Positions 26,682 to 35,678 are shown, counted from the stretch's first letter. The stretch is 64,000 bases of DNA from Gammaproteobacteria bacterium (GCA_002706685.1 PALV01000020.1:242623-306622), one strand, 5' to 3'. Notes: generated by a model from the sequence alone, not told the origin. Made by a program: numbers and translations.

Positions 26682-27722
26682 ATGATCTTCAGACAACTAT
26701 ACGATTCGGTATCTTCCACCTACACCTACCTGCTGGCTGACGAACAATCGGGTCAGGCGATACTGATCGACCCGGTATTCGAACAGGTGACCCGCGATCT
26801 TGCCATGCTCAGAGAGCTGGACCTCAAACTGAAGATCGTTGCTGATACCCACGCACACGCCGACCACGTCACCGCAGCATGGCTTTTGAAACAGCATACT
26901 GGCTGCTGGATTGCCTCATCAGCTGATGCCGGCGCCGAAAACGTTGACCTGCAGCTTAAGCATGGCGACAAATTTGGCGTGCAGGGTGTCAAGCTGGAAG
27001 TCAGAGCCACGCCAGGCCATACCAGTGGCTGCCTGACATATGTGCTGGACGATTACAGCATGGCATTCACTGGTGATGCACTATTGATTCGCGGATGCGG
27101 CCGCAGCGATTTTCAGCAGGGTGATGCATCCAGGCTGTACCATTCGATAACCGAGCAGATTTTCTCACTGCCTGATGACTGCGCTATCTACCCGGCCCAT
27201 GACTACAATGGACGCACACGCTCGTCTGTCGGGGAAGAAAAACTGCACAACCCCAGAGTTGGCGGAAATGCCAATGAGACTGATTTTGTGCATTACATGA
27301 AGGCGATGCAATTGCCGCATCCCAAAAAAATAGACGAGGCACTTCCCGCAAACATGCGAAGTGGAAAACCGGAAGACGGAAAGTTACCTGACGAACCCGA
27401 TTGGGCGGACATTCGTATAAGTTTCGCAGGCATCCCTGAGGTCACCCCAGAATGGGTGGTACATAACCAACCCTCTGTGACAATCGTTGATGTCCGCGAA
27501 GCCGAAGAAGTTGAGCAGGATCTTTCAGTTCTGAGCAACGCCATCAGCATCCCATTAAATCAGCTGCGTGATCGTCTTTCAGAGATACCAGGCGACAAAC
27601 CGATAGTGACTCTTTGCCGCTCAGGCAAACGATCATCGCTGGCCTACAGCATTCTGAAAAGCGCTGGTTTTGACAAAGTTGCCAACATCCGGGGCGGTAT
27701 TCTGAATCTCCCTGCCCGTTAA
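26682..27722 (+). CDS. Persulfide dioxygenase-rhodanese fusion
   Basis: Bifunctional sulfur enzyme: an ETHE1-type metallo-beta-lactamase domain oxidises glutathione persulfide to sulfite, and a rhodanese domain moves sulfane sulfur between glutathione and thiosulfate. The 346 residues show the metal motif THAHADH (His57, His59, Asp61, His62), PGHTSGC, TGDALLIRGCGRSDFQ and PAHDYNGRT in the first 230 residues. The rhodanese part has VDVREAEEVE and catalytic Cys312 in CRSGKRS. There is one fused rhodanese repeat, as in the PRF class. A good ribosome site (AGGAAGG) precedes the ATG. No transporter or regulator for sulfide metabolism is adjacent. Confidence 0.93.
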   Translation: MIFRQLYDSVSSTYTYLLADEQSGQAILIDPVFEQVTRDLAMLRELDLKLKIVADTHAHADHVTAAWLLKQHTGCWIASSADAGAENVDLQLKHGDKFGVQGVKLEVRATPGHTSGCLTYVLDDYSMAFTGDALLIRGCGRSDFQQGDASRLYHSITEQIFSLPDDCAIYPAHDYNGRTRSSVGEEKLHNPRVGGNANETDFVHYMKAMQLPHPKKIDEALPANMRSGKPEDGKLPDEPDWADIRISFAGIPEVTPEWVVHNQPSVTIVDVREAEEVEQDLSVLSNAISIPLNQLRDRLSEIPGDKPIVTLCRSGKRSSLAYSILKSAGFDKVANIRGGILNLPAR

Positions 27723-27776
27723 GCCAGGCTGTTCAGCAATGGTTAAGACTCAGGCTTCTAGGCTGTCTCTGTAAGC

Positions 27777-27795
27777 GCCCAATCGGTTGTTGGGC
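27777..27795. terminator. Small hairpin after the persulfide dioxygenase gene
   Basis: GCCCAA and TTGGGC pair around a 7-base loop, 54 bases after the stop. There is no T-run. It may be part of a Rho-dependent end or the leader of the next gene, which starts 31 bases later. Confidence 0.3.
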
Positions 27796-27826
27796 ACATT
27801 CAGAGGCATTGCAAAGGAGCAGCGGC

Positions 27827-28675
27827 ATGAGTAGCAATCGAGAAGCCAGGAACATCCGAAACCGTTACATACGACGCCTGTTTGGCATGATACTGCCAGC
27901 CTGCTTGTTGATACCGGTCAGTGTCAGTCATGCAGACGAAGAACATGTTGCAAGTGCCTGCGCCACGCTTGAGTTCATGGCGAAGATGACTGCACTGAAC
28001 CTGCTGTTGCCTGCCAACAATGATGATGTCGCCGAACTGCAGCTGGCCAGTCAACAAATGCGCGAACTGAATCGCCTTGCCTGCCAGCCGGTTGTGCACG
28101 ATGGCGGCACACGCTATCAGAACACCTATGCCAATGGGCGCCAGGTATCCATTGATCTGTTCAATCAGGCCTGGTACTTCCCGAACGGCCAGGTCTTCAC
28201 AACACATCCGGGCCGCAGTTCAGCCATCTACTACCCCAATGGTCAGTTGCTGGCATATGGCTGGACACGCGGTGAAGAAACGGTTTTCTGGCCGAATGGA
28301 AACCCTGCCACTTTCAGCTTCCGGACCGAGCAGGAGGCGTGGTACTACCCCGACGGGCATATTATTACTTACCTTGCAGGTGTGCAGGGTGCGCGCTGGT
28401 TTTATCCGTTCGCGCGACTGGACGGGCAAGTCGGTCAGGAAATGATTTCATCGAAGTGGGGACGTTCGGGCGAATACTTCAGTCACTTGCGGTTCTCCCG
28501 GAATGGACTGGCCTTCGTGGAGCAGCAGCGGATCCGCGGCAAGCTGGTGCTGTCTGACGCCGAGCTTCTTGACGTCCCGGGTGTCCTCCTGATGGTGACA
28601 CGCCTGTACCAGGCACCTGACGAGGCCATGCTGTTTCTGCCAGGAGATGGCAGCATCGCCGGGGCGCCCTACTGA
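27827..28675 (+). CDS. Exported protein with MORN-like YPNG repeats, function unknown
   Basis: I do not recognise a named family. The start is ATG with AAAGGAGC seven bases upstream. The 282 residues have a basic N-terminus and a signal peptide ending VSHA. A helical stretch (38-85) with two Cys (45, 86) follows, then about six units with a period of 18-19 residues: YANGRQ (101), YFPNGQ (117), YYPNGQ (135), FWPNGN (154), YYPDGH (173) and WFYPFA (191). These resemble MORN-variant beta-hairpin repeats, which usually form elongated sheets for binding. The C-terminal 80 residues are non-repetitive. A periplasmic binding or scaffold role is a guess. Confidence 0.75.
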   Translation: MSSNREARNIRNRYIRRLFGMILPACLLIPVSVSHADEEHVASACATLEFMAKMTALNLLLPANNDDVAELQLASQQMRELNRLACQPVVHDGGTRYQNTYANGRQVSIDLFNQAWYFPNGQVFTTHPGRSSAIYYPNGQLLAYGWTRGEETVFWPNGNPATFSFRTEQEAWYYPDGHIITYLAGVQGARWFYPFARLDGQVGQEMISSKWGRSGEYFSHLRFSRNGLAFVEQQRIRGKLVLSDAELLDVPGVLLMVTRLYQAPDEAMLFLPGDGSIAGAPY

Positions 28676-28685
28676 GGACAGGACA

Positions 28686-28802
28686 CTAGATTTGCCCCAG
28701 CAACTGCACAACACCCAGCGTCAGCAGCCAGGCGGCCATCACAAAGACGAAGGATCGCCTGGCTTTCACCACCGCGCAAAATTCTTGTTTCATCAGTTTC
28801 AT
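28686..28802 (-). CDS. Possible small membrane protein (35-38 residues)
   Basis: A short minus-strand frame encodes MKLMKQEFCAVVKARRSFVF followed by a hydrophobic stretch (VMAAWLLTLGVVQLL) and stop. A GGGGAG lies 10 bases before the second ATG (28793), which is therefore the likelier start. The basic cytoplasmic end with a single membrane helix is typical of small regulatory membrane proteins. It is convergent with the preceding gene, with 10 bases between stops. No homologue is known to me, so the case rests on ribosome site and hydropathy. Confidence 0.4.
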   Translation of the reverse strand: MKLMKQEFCAVVKARRSFVFVMAAWLLTLGVVQLLGQI

Positions 28803-28934
28803 ACTCCCCACATTTCCGGCGCTTTTTTCTGTTATTATCTGGCTCGCAGTTTCGATAGTGCTAAAAACGGCATCGTTTGTCGTTGATCCAGTTCACAGTC
28901 ATTGTAAAAAAATGTACGCTACCTGCTCTACGGT

Positions 28935-29690
28935 ATGAATAATAACAATTCGGTATTAATGCTTGTTGATGACGATCCGGTCTATACCCGGATACTGTCG
29001 CATCAGTTAAAAAATCGAGGCTATCAGTGCCTCGTCTGTAATGACGCCACGCAAGTTTTGCCGTCCGCTCAGGCTTCCAGCCTTAACGGCGTGATGGACA
29101 GTGAGTTGCCCGATGTCTTTATTCTGGACTACCATCTGGGCAATGAATCGCAATCTGGACTGGATTTATGCCGGCAGATACGCGTATATCTGGACAGGCC
29201 CGTCATCATGTTATCGACTGACGACACCACAGATATCAAAGTATCCTGCCTGAATGGCGGTGCCGACCAGTACATCGTCAAGCCATGCGACCTGGAAGAA
29301 CTGGTGGCACGCATCGAGGTAGTAAATCGCAATCGACAGCGTCTGTCCCGGGTCTCCGGCCATCAGGGCGCGGCACGCTCGGCCATGACCATCCCACTCA
29401 GTGAAACCTTCAGGCTGGACCGCCAGAGCCACAGTATCATCGGTGATAATGGCAAATCCGTACCACTGACTGAGAAGGAGGCGGCATTGCTGGAGCTGTT
29501 CTTCTGTCAGCACCCGCATTTCATCAATCGCTACGGTGCGTTTCAGAGCCTATATGGCTATGAAATGGATCCCAGCAATCGATCTATCGATATTCTCATC
29601 AGCCGCCTGCGCCGCAAGCTGGCAACGGCAGATCCGTCTTTCAGGATTCGTACCCGGCGTGGCGAAGGTTATGAACTCTCCCTGGGGTGA
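28935..29690 (+). CDS. OmpR-family response regulator
   Basis: DNA-binding output of a phosphorelay. The 251 residues have a receiver (acidic DDD at 13-15, phospho-acceptor Asp65 in LDYHLG, Thr/Ser in MLSTDD, Lys116 in VKPCD) and a winged-helix domain (about 150-250, SIDILISRLRRKLATAD and IRTRRGEGYELSL). It is followed by an Hpt gene and a hybrid kinase gene on the same strand, suggesting that the kinase REC domain feeds this regulator through the Hpt protein. Targets are unknown. No clear promoter was assigned in the 130 bases upstream. Confidence 0.93.
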   Translation: MNNNNSVLMLVDDDPVYTRILSHQLKNRGYQCLVCNDATQVLPSAQASSLNGVMDSELPDVFILDYHLGNESQSGLDLCRQIRVYLDRPVIMLSTDDTTDIKVSCLNGGADQYIVKPCDLEELVARIEVVNRNRQRLSRVSGHQGAARSAMTIPLSETFRLDRQSHSIIGDNGKSVPLTEKEAALLELFFCQHPHFINRYGAFQSLYGYEMDPSNRSIDILISRLRRKLATADPSFRIRTRRGEGYELSLG

Positions 29691-29695
29691 CTGAC

Positions 29696-30067
29696 ATGAA
29701 TACGCTTCCGGCTCGAAGCAGGTCCTCAGCGCTGTTTGATGCCAACCGGCTCCCTCAGGAACTCGAGTCCGATGAACAGGCTTTACTGCAGTCGTTGCAC
29801 GAGCATTATCAATCCCACATATCCGCGATCATCCTTGCTTTGCAGAAGGCCATTAACATTGATCAGAACCTGGCCGGGGCGGCCAGTCTGGCGCACAGCG
29901 TGCGTGCCTCCAGCATAAGCATCGGCGCGCGGCGGGTGGCTGAGTTGATGGCCGAACTGGAAACTCACAGTGAACGAGGAGACAGCCAGACATGCCAGCA
30001 GTTGCTGGCTCAACTGGAAGAGGCATGGCCAGCAACCTGTCAGGCAATGCGCGAGGCTTTAATGTGA
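29696..30067 (+). CDS. Stand-alone histidine phosphotransfer (Hpt) protein
   Basis: Cytoplasmic phosphotransfer helical bundle, 123 residues. The likely acceptor is His67 in LAHSVRASSISIGARRVAELM, matching the Hpt pattern AHxLKGSSxxxGA with Val-Arg-Ala in place of Leu-Lys-Gly. The ATG is five bases after a GGGGTGA that includes the regulator's stop; an overlapping GTG at 29687 is the alternative. It lies between its presumed partners, the response regulator and the hybrid kinase. Confidence 0.8.
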   Translation: MNTLPARSRSSALFDANRLPQELESDEQALLQSLHEHYQSHISAIILALQKAINIDQNLAGAASLAHSVRASSISIGARRVAELMAELETHSERGDSQTCQQLLAQLEEAWPATCQAMREALM

Positions 30068-30076
30068 GATGTCGCT

Positions 30077-32602
30077 GTGACTGAAAACATTCTTCCAGCA
30101 CAAGTTGCCGGGCCAACACATCGTCTGTTACTGGACCTGGCACTCGCCATTTCGCTTGAAGATCGTGCCGATGTGTTATGCCGGCGATTTCTTTCCACTC
30201 TCTACGAACACATACAGGTCCGCTGCGCTCAAGGCTACGCTGCCCTCGAGCTGAAGCCTGTCATGCACGTTCCTGGCGCCGAAACTGTTGTCCTGGTCCC
30301 CGACGATTCAACGACACGACAGCTTTTGTCCCGACATGCAGATAAAACTCCGGCTGCGATGCGCCAGTTTCCTGTTGCGGACAATGCCACACTGATTATT
30401 CATTGTGATACCTGGTCACTGTCGGAGACCGACAACCACCAATTCATGCGCATTCTCGACAAACTGGGCAGCGCGCTGCAGCAGTCGCAGAATCGCCTGA
30501 GTGAAATCGAGCGCAGCCGCCGCCTGTCGCTTGCCACACATGCGGGTGGCATTGGTGTCTGGGAGTACAACCTGAGCTCGCAGGCACTGAACTGGGACGA
30601 GGAAATGTTCAGGCTGTTTGAAGTCGATCCGGCACAGTTCAGCGGCGGTATAGATGACTTCCGGCGCTGGCTTGACCCAGCAGACGCGGCCGACGTGGTT
30701 ACCCTGCTTGGCAACCTGATCAAGCTGGACCTCAAAGAACCAGCCGAGTATCAATTTCGCATCACAACGCCAGGCGGCGTGACTAAAAAGCTGGCAGGTT
30801 ATGCCTCATTGACGAAAGCGCAGGATGGTTCAGCGCAGATCATCGGGGTTAACTACGATATTACCGAACTTGAGTTGGCGCGAACGCAATCGCTTTACAG
30901 ATCACAGTTGGAAAATTTGCTGATCACGCTGTCAATGAAAATGGTCAGGGCCGATGCAACGGAAATTGATCATCTGACAACCGAAGCTCTGCGCGACGTT
31001 GGTCAGTTTGTTGGTGCGGACCGTGCCTATCGTATGGATTATCTGTTCGACGAGCGCATCATACGCAACACCCACGAATGGTGTCGGGACGGGATAACAC
31101 CGGAAATAGACAACCTGCAGAACGTGCCTATCGATGACATACCACTGTGGGTAAACACCCATACCAGCGGCCTGCCGTTCTATTGCACTCGCGTATCCGA
31201 GCTTCCTGAAGACAACGTCCTGCGCAATATACTCGAACCCCAGCAGATTCGTTCCATCGTCACTATCCCATTGATCGACAATGATCGCTGCACCGGCTTC
31301 ATCGGCTTTGATGCCGTGCACCAGGAACGTCACTGGACTGAAGTTGATATCACCATTCTCAAGCTGCTTGCCGAGCTGCTCGTGAATGCCGAGCGAAGGC
31401 AAGGCCATGAGAAAGCGCTGCAGGAGGCCAACGCAGCACTGCGCAATTCTCGGGATACCGCCGAAAGGCTGGCCAATGATGCGCGAGCTGCGAATGAGGC
31501 TAAATCACGTTTTGTGGCACGCGTCAGTCATGAAATTCGCACGCCTTTGCATGCCATCATGGGTTTGACAGATATCGCACTGGAGCATGTCGACGACCGC
31601 CGGTCACGACAGACCTTACATGCCATTCACGATGCCGGCGCAACGCTGCTGGAGATCATCAATGACATTCTCGATTTCTCCAAAGTTGAGGCCAATGAAA
31701 TCACTATCGAAAAGGTCGTTTTCAGTCCCGCCGATATTCTGGAGAAACTGAGTCGCATGTTTTTGCCACTGGCAAAACAGCAGGGTCTGGAACTGATTGT
31801 GAAGCTCGATGATTCCGGCCACATGCCACGAATCGGCGACGCCTTGCGCATTCGCCAAATACTGCACAACTTTGTCAGTAACGCGATCAAATTTACCAGT
31901 ATGGGCTCTGTGTCCGTGAGTGCCACAGTTAAAGATGAGGATTTACTGTTCAGTGTGACGGATACCGGTATTGGTATCGCCAGCGCTGACCAACCTCGCC
32001 TGTTTGACGCGTTTTATCAGGTCGATGACCGCGATAGCCGTTCTTACTCCGGCACCGGGCTTGGGCTGACAATAGCCCATCAACTGGCCAACAAACTCGA
32101 CGCCACAATCGCTGTCGTCAGCGAGAAAGGTGAAGGCTCCACATTTACGCTGCAGTTGCGCGCACCGCGTGCCGCCATCCCGGCCACGGAAGATATTGCT
32201 GTCGACGGGGCGCCCGTCAAAAGTCGCCCTCTCAGCATCCTGCTGGCCGAGGACGACCCCATTAATCAGCAATTAACCAAAGCTTTTCTGGCCAGCAGTC
32301 ATTGCCTTCTTGATATTGTCCCCAATGGCGCGGCCGCAGTAGACGCCGCCCGCAATCATGACTTCGACCTCATTCTGCTGGATTGTCAGATGCCGGTGAT
32401 GGACGGTTATGCGGCCACAGCCCAGATAAGGCAACTATCAGGGCCACGGACGCCCATAGTCGCCATCACCGCCAGCGCCCTGGAACAGGACAAACAACGC
32501 TGCCTGCAGGCGGACATGGATGATGTCCTGACCAAACCGTTCAGTAAAAGAGAGTTGTTACGCCTGATTGAACGCTGGACGGCTACGCCAGTGACCGACT
32601 GA
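30077..32602 (+). CDS. Soluble hybrid sensor histidine kinase (PAS-GAF-HisKA-HATPase-REC)
   Basis: Cytoplasmic sensor with no membrane segment, 841 residues from a GTG start. Order: an uncharacterised N-terminal region (1-155), a PAS-like domain (about 155-275), a GAF domain (about 280-440, VGADRAYRMDYLFDE and RSIVTIPLIDNDRCTGFIGFDAV), a coiled linker, HisKA with His485 (SHEIRTPLHAIMGL), HATPase_c (NFVSNAIKFT, DTGIGI, YSGTGLGLTIA) and a C-terminal receiver with Asp769 (LILLDCQMPVMDG). The kinase-REC design needs an Hpt partner, and one is encoded just upstream. Its last 45 bases overlap the convergent modF-like gene. Confidence 0.93.
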   Translation: MTENILPAQVAGPTHRLLLDLALAISLEDRADVLCRRFLSTLYEHIQVRCAQGYAALELKPVMHVPGAETVVLVPDDSTTRQLLSRHADKTPAAMRQFPVADNATLIIHCDTWSLSETDNHQFMRILDKLGSALQQSQNRLSEIERSRRLSLATHAGGIGVWEYNLSSQALNWDEEMFRLFEVDPAQFSGGIDDFRRWLDPADAADVVTLLGNLIKLDLKEPAEYQFRITTPGGVTKKLAGYASLTKAQDGSAQIIGVNYDITELELARTQSLYRSQLENLLITLSMKMVRADATEIDHLTTEALRDVGQFVGADRAYRMDYLFDERIIRNTHEWCRDGITPEIDNLQNVPIDDIPLWVNTHTSGLPFYCTRVSELPEDNVLRNILEPQQIRSIVTIPLIDNDRCTGFIGFDAVHQERHWTEVDITILKLLAELLVNAERRQGHEKALQEANAALRNSRDTAERLANDARAANEAKSRFVARVSHEIRTPLHAIMGLTDIALEHVDDRRSRQTLHAIHDAGATLLEIINDILDFSKVEANEITIEKVVFSPADILEKLSRMFLPLAKQQGLELIVKLDDSGHMPRIGDALRIRQILHNFVSNAIKFTSMGSVSVSATVKDEDLLFSVTDTGIGIASADQPRLFDAFYQVDDRDSRSYSGTGLGLTIAHQLANKLDATIAVVSEKGEGSTFTLQLRAPRAAIPATEDIAVDGAPVKSRPLSILLAEDDPINQQLTKAFLASSHCLLDIVPNGAAAVDAARNHDFDLILLDCQMPVMDGYAATAQIRQLSGPRTPIVAITASALEQDKQRCLQADMDDVLTKPFSKRELLRLIERWTATPVTD

Positions 32603-34084
32603 TTCTCCCTCATCCATTGCGCAGATCAAATGGTGATTAATACTGCATGGTGCATCTTCGTCAGTGTGGCTCACGTAGATCAAATGTGTTTGCCCTTGTG
32701 CTGCGATAAGGTCCAGTAGTTGCAGCAGTCTCGCCCTGTATACATCATCAAGGCCGACGCAGGGCTCGTCCAGTATCAGGATCAGTGGTTGCTTCACCAT
32801 GGCACGGGCCAGCAGCACAAGTCGTTGTTCACCAAAAGACAACTCACTGAAAAAATTTTCAGCGGCAGCAATCAGCCCCAGGGCCTGCATCCAGGCTTTG
32901 GCGTGAGCACGCTGCGTCGCACCAATTTCTGCATACAGCCCCACGGTGTCGTGAAAACCACTGCAGATAACATCAAGCACACGCCAACCGCTGACGTATT
33001 GACGCTGTAGTTCGTTGGAAACAATACCGAAGTGCGCCTTCACATCCCAGACAGACTCTCCCGTGCCACGGCGATGACCGAACAGAACGACATGCTGGCC
33101 GTAGGCCTTGTGGTTGTCGCCATCGAGCAGGGCCAGAAGTGTTGATTTCCCGCAGCCATTGGGGCCTTCCACCAGCACGTGATCACCCCAGTTCATCTGC
33201 CAGCTGAAATCACGAAATACATGCTTGTCGCCGTACTGAACACTGATGTGTTTCAGTTCAATCAATGGCTGTGATCGACTGGGCGAGATGGCACTTTTTA
33301 AGCGATCACTAAGAGTTATTGCCGGCGACTCAGGCAAGCTAATATCACTGGGCAACTGTGGAGACAACAACTGCTGGCAATAAGGGTGATGCCTGACAGG
33401 ACCTGCTTCGCCTACAGCAATCAATTTAGAATCCCGAATAAGGGCCATATGGCTCAGCCGGGAAAACAGCTGATTCTCGCGTCGAGCAAGCAACAGGGTA
33501 GTATTTCCAGGCGTCATCCATTCGGCAAGCGCCTGAGTGATGACGGTTACGCTGTCTCTGTCGATACTTTCCAGCGGTTCGTCCAGAACCAGCAATCTCG
33601 GGCGCTGGGCAAGTGCACGGGCGATCAGTGCACGCCGGAACTGCCCTGAGGAGAGGAAGCGAATGCCCCTCTCAGCAAGATCATGGATACCCAGCAATCG
33701 CAGGTAATACTGAACCTCACTGTCGTTGACCCGAGCGCGACGGGAGACCAGCGCCCAGACCGTCGTCCCACTGTCTGCCCCACTGGCTTCAAACTCACTG
33801 ACATCAAATCGATTGTCGCGCTGCCATAAACGCTGCTGCTCTTCAAATGACACAACGCACACGTCGACGCGCGGATCAAAACCATCTTGATACCTCATGT
33901 GCGAGCGGGCCAGCGGCAGTTTACCAAGCAGAGCATCGAGTAGCAGCGTTTTGCCAGCGCCGTTGCCACCAAACAGACACCAGTGCTGGCCTTCCCGAAT
34001 TTCGAAGAAATCCACCTGCAACTGCAACCGGCTGGTAACCCTGCAGTTGAGGTTCTTGATTGAAAACAACGCCTGATCAGTCAT
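32558..34084 (-). CDS. modF: Tandem ABC ATPase, ModF/PhrA-like
   Basis: Cytoplasmic protein with two ABC ATPase domains and no membrane segment, 508 residues. The first Walker A is GGNGAGKT with signature LSSGQFRRALIARAL; the second is GPNGCGKS with LSFGEQRLVLLARAM and LILILDEPCVGLDD. GTGESVWDVKAHFGIVSNEL closely follows the E. coli ModF pattern. ModF is associated with the molybdate transporter locus in E. coli, but no modABC genes are here, so its role may be different. It overlaps the kinase gene tail-to-tail by 45 bases. Confidence 0.85.
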   Translation of the reverse strand: MTDQALFSIKNLNCRVTSRLQLQVDFFEIREGQHWCLFGGNGAGKTLLLDALLGKLPLARSHMRYQDGFDPRVDVCVVSFEEQQRLWQRDNRFDVSEFEASGADSGTTVWALVSRRARVNDSEVQYYLRLLGIHDLAERGIRFLSSGQFRRALIARALAQRPRLLVLDEPLESIDRDSVTVITQALAEWMTPGNTTLLLARRENQLFSRLSHMALIRDSKLIAVGEAGPVRHHPYCQQLLSPQLPSDISLPESPAITLSDRLKSAISPSRSQPLIELKHISVQYGDKHVFRDFSWQMNWGDHVLVEGPNGCGKSTLLALLDGDNHKAYGQHVVLFGHRRGTGESVWDVKAHFGIVSNELQRQYVSGWRVLDVICSGFHDTVGLYAEIGATQRAHAKAWMQALGLIAAAENFFSELSFGEQRLVLLARAMVKQPLILILDEPCVGLDDVYRARLLQLLDLIAAQGQTHLIYVSHTDEDAPCSINHHLICAMDEGESVGHWRSRPAFNQA

Positions 34085-34095
34085 CGCCCTTAAAC

Positions 34096-35085
34096 TCAGG
34101 GACGGTTGCCCAGCGCACGCTGCATGATTTCGTTCTGTACCGGCATGAATTGCCCAACTGAGCGCCGCCAGTATTCGGAGTTGTGACGGCCCGTTGTCTG
34201 CATGTAGGTGAATGGGACGTCGTTCAGCAGCAGTACCTGCATGAATTCGCGTGCGTCATTGATCAGGCCATCACTGAGTCCGGCATCGAAATAAAAATGT
34301 GGCAGCTGACTCTTTGGCACATTATAGATGATCTGAAACGGGTCGTAGGCCTGCGCCTGCTCCACGGTGGCGAAGTCCACACCTAGCGGATTGCGCTCTT
34401 CCTGCGTGCTGAATCCGGGGATATCAATAATCTGGGATATGACGGCGTCTGCCCGCGCCAACTCGGGCGAATCGGCTGCGGTACGCGATTGTGGCGCTGG
34501 TCTTTGCTGTGCGATTGCGTCTGCGCGCTGTCTGGCATGAGTCAACGCACCACTGGTGCTGGCCACTGACACAAACATGTCCGGGTGACGCAGCGCCAGC
34601 ATCAGCGCACCATAGCCGCCCATCGACAAACCAGCAATCGCCCGACCTTCGCGTCGGGCATGAGTCCGGAAATTCGCATCGACGTAGCCTATAACGTCCT
34701 CGATAACATGATCTTCCCAGTGATTGCGCTGCCCGCCTGCACTTTCCGCATAATTGATATACCAGCTATTGCCGGCATCCGGCATCACCACTATCAGCTC
34801 ACCGATATTGCGGGCGTAGAACGCAGCCCCAAGGTTTCGTCCCCACACAGTATAGTTCTGCATGTACCCATGCAGCAGGTACAGCACAGGGTAGCGTCTG
34901 TCGCTTTGTTCGTAGTCAGGCGGCAAAACGATATCGAACTTCATCCGGCGGCCAACGGCAGGACTGTCAAAGCTGATCGTCTGCAGTCCATCTGGTAGTG
35001 GTGCAGAGGGCGGGGACTGGGCAAAGGTTGCAGAGAAGCAGCTCAGGCACATCACCAGGAGCAGTGTTTGTCGTAGAGAATACAC
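34096..35085 (-). CDS. Exported esterase of the esterase D/feruloyl esterase-like family (PF00756)
   Basis: Alpha/beta-hydrolase of 329 residues, probably periplasmic or secreted. The GTG start is preceded by GGAG with an 8-base spacer and gives a clean signal peptide (MYSLRQTLLLVMCLSCFSATFAQ); longer frames overlap the upstream gene. It has the oxyanion segment YPVLYLLHGYMQNYTVWG, nucleophile elbow GLSMGGYGAL, an acid in YFDAGLSDGLI and a His in TTGRHNSEYWRRSVGQFM. The substrate is unknown. It lies 20 bases after a small lipoprotein gene, likely an operon. Confidence 0.88.
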   Translation of the reverse strand: MYSLRQTLLLVMCLSCFSATFAQSPPSAPLPDGLQTISFDSPAVGRRMKFDIVLPPDYEQSDRRYPVLYLLHGYMQNYTVWGRNLGAAFYARNIGELIVVMPDAGNSWYINYAESAGGQRNHWEDHVIEDVIGYVDANFRTHARREGRAIAGLSMGGYGALMLALRHPDMFVSVASTSGALTHARQRADAIAQQRPAPQSRTAADSPELARADAVISQIIDIPGFSTQEERNPLGVDFATVEQAQAYDPFQIIYNVPKSQLPHFYFDAGLSDGLINDAREFMQVLLLNDVPFTYMQTTGRHNSEYWRRSVGQFMPVQNEIMQRALGNRP

Positions 35086-35105
35086 CTGAGAATCTCCTTT
35101 CAGTC

Positions 35106-35543
35106 CTACTGTGGCGGTGGTGCCAGTGAGTCTACTGGTAAAGGCCCGTCGTAGCGTTGCCGATCTTCCTCGGTTGCCGCCTCTCGACACTCACCTCGCA
35201 CTTCGAAATGCTGCAGACCCTGCTCACGATACAGCTCAAAGAAGCCGGTGCGGCAGTACTCAGTCTGGAGAAGGACGTTATCAATACGCTCTGTGACATC
35301 ATATTCACCGATTGGAAGCTGTTGTCGCCGCGACGGATCAACGGGTGTCTGGACGGTGGCGGGCTGTGGTCGATGATAGTTACGCTGAAACACAAAGAAC
35401 TTTGTGCCGTCTGCCGAAATCTCCGGGATGAGAAGCTCATCAGCGGAAGGTGCCTGCCACCTGGGGCCACCCCCGCAGGAAGACAGGACCAGTGCAACCA
35501 TAGCAGTGATCAGGACAGGACGGCTTGCTGACAATATGTTCAT
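35106..35543 (-). CDS. Small lipoprotein, function unknown
   Basis: A 145-residue protein with lipobox VLSSC (Cys23) followed by GGG. No domain is recognised. The rest is polar with two later Cys residues (YCRTGFFELYREQG and GECREA), and ends in a Pro-rich tail (LPVDSLAPPPQ). It probably forms an operon with the downstream esterase gene, so an envelope role is likely. Confidence 0.7.
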   Translation of the reverse strand: MNILSASRPVLITAMVALVLSSCGGGPRWQAPSADELLIPEISADGTKFFVFQRNYHRPQPATVQTPVDPSRRQQLPIGEYDVTERIDNVLLQTEYCRTGFFELYREQGLQHFEVRGECREAATEEDRQRYDGPLPVDSLAPPPQ

Positions 35544-35654
35544 TCACATTTCCAGATTGGAATCGGATCACGGCATGGGTCTGTTACTGCTGTGTTGAGC
35601 TGCTTCGATGTTAATCGATCCCGGCAAGTGCTGTACAGCCCAGCGCCGCTGGCT

Positions 35655-35678
35655 GGTGACTGCAAAGGTGACTGCAAA
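35655..35678 (+). repeat. 12-bp exact tandem repeat
   Basis: GGTGACTGCAAA occurs twice in a row in the region between the lipoprotein gene and the upstream terminator. It lies about 110 bases before the lipoprotein start and may be a simple duplication. Confidence 0.6.
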
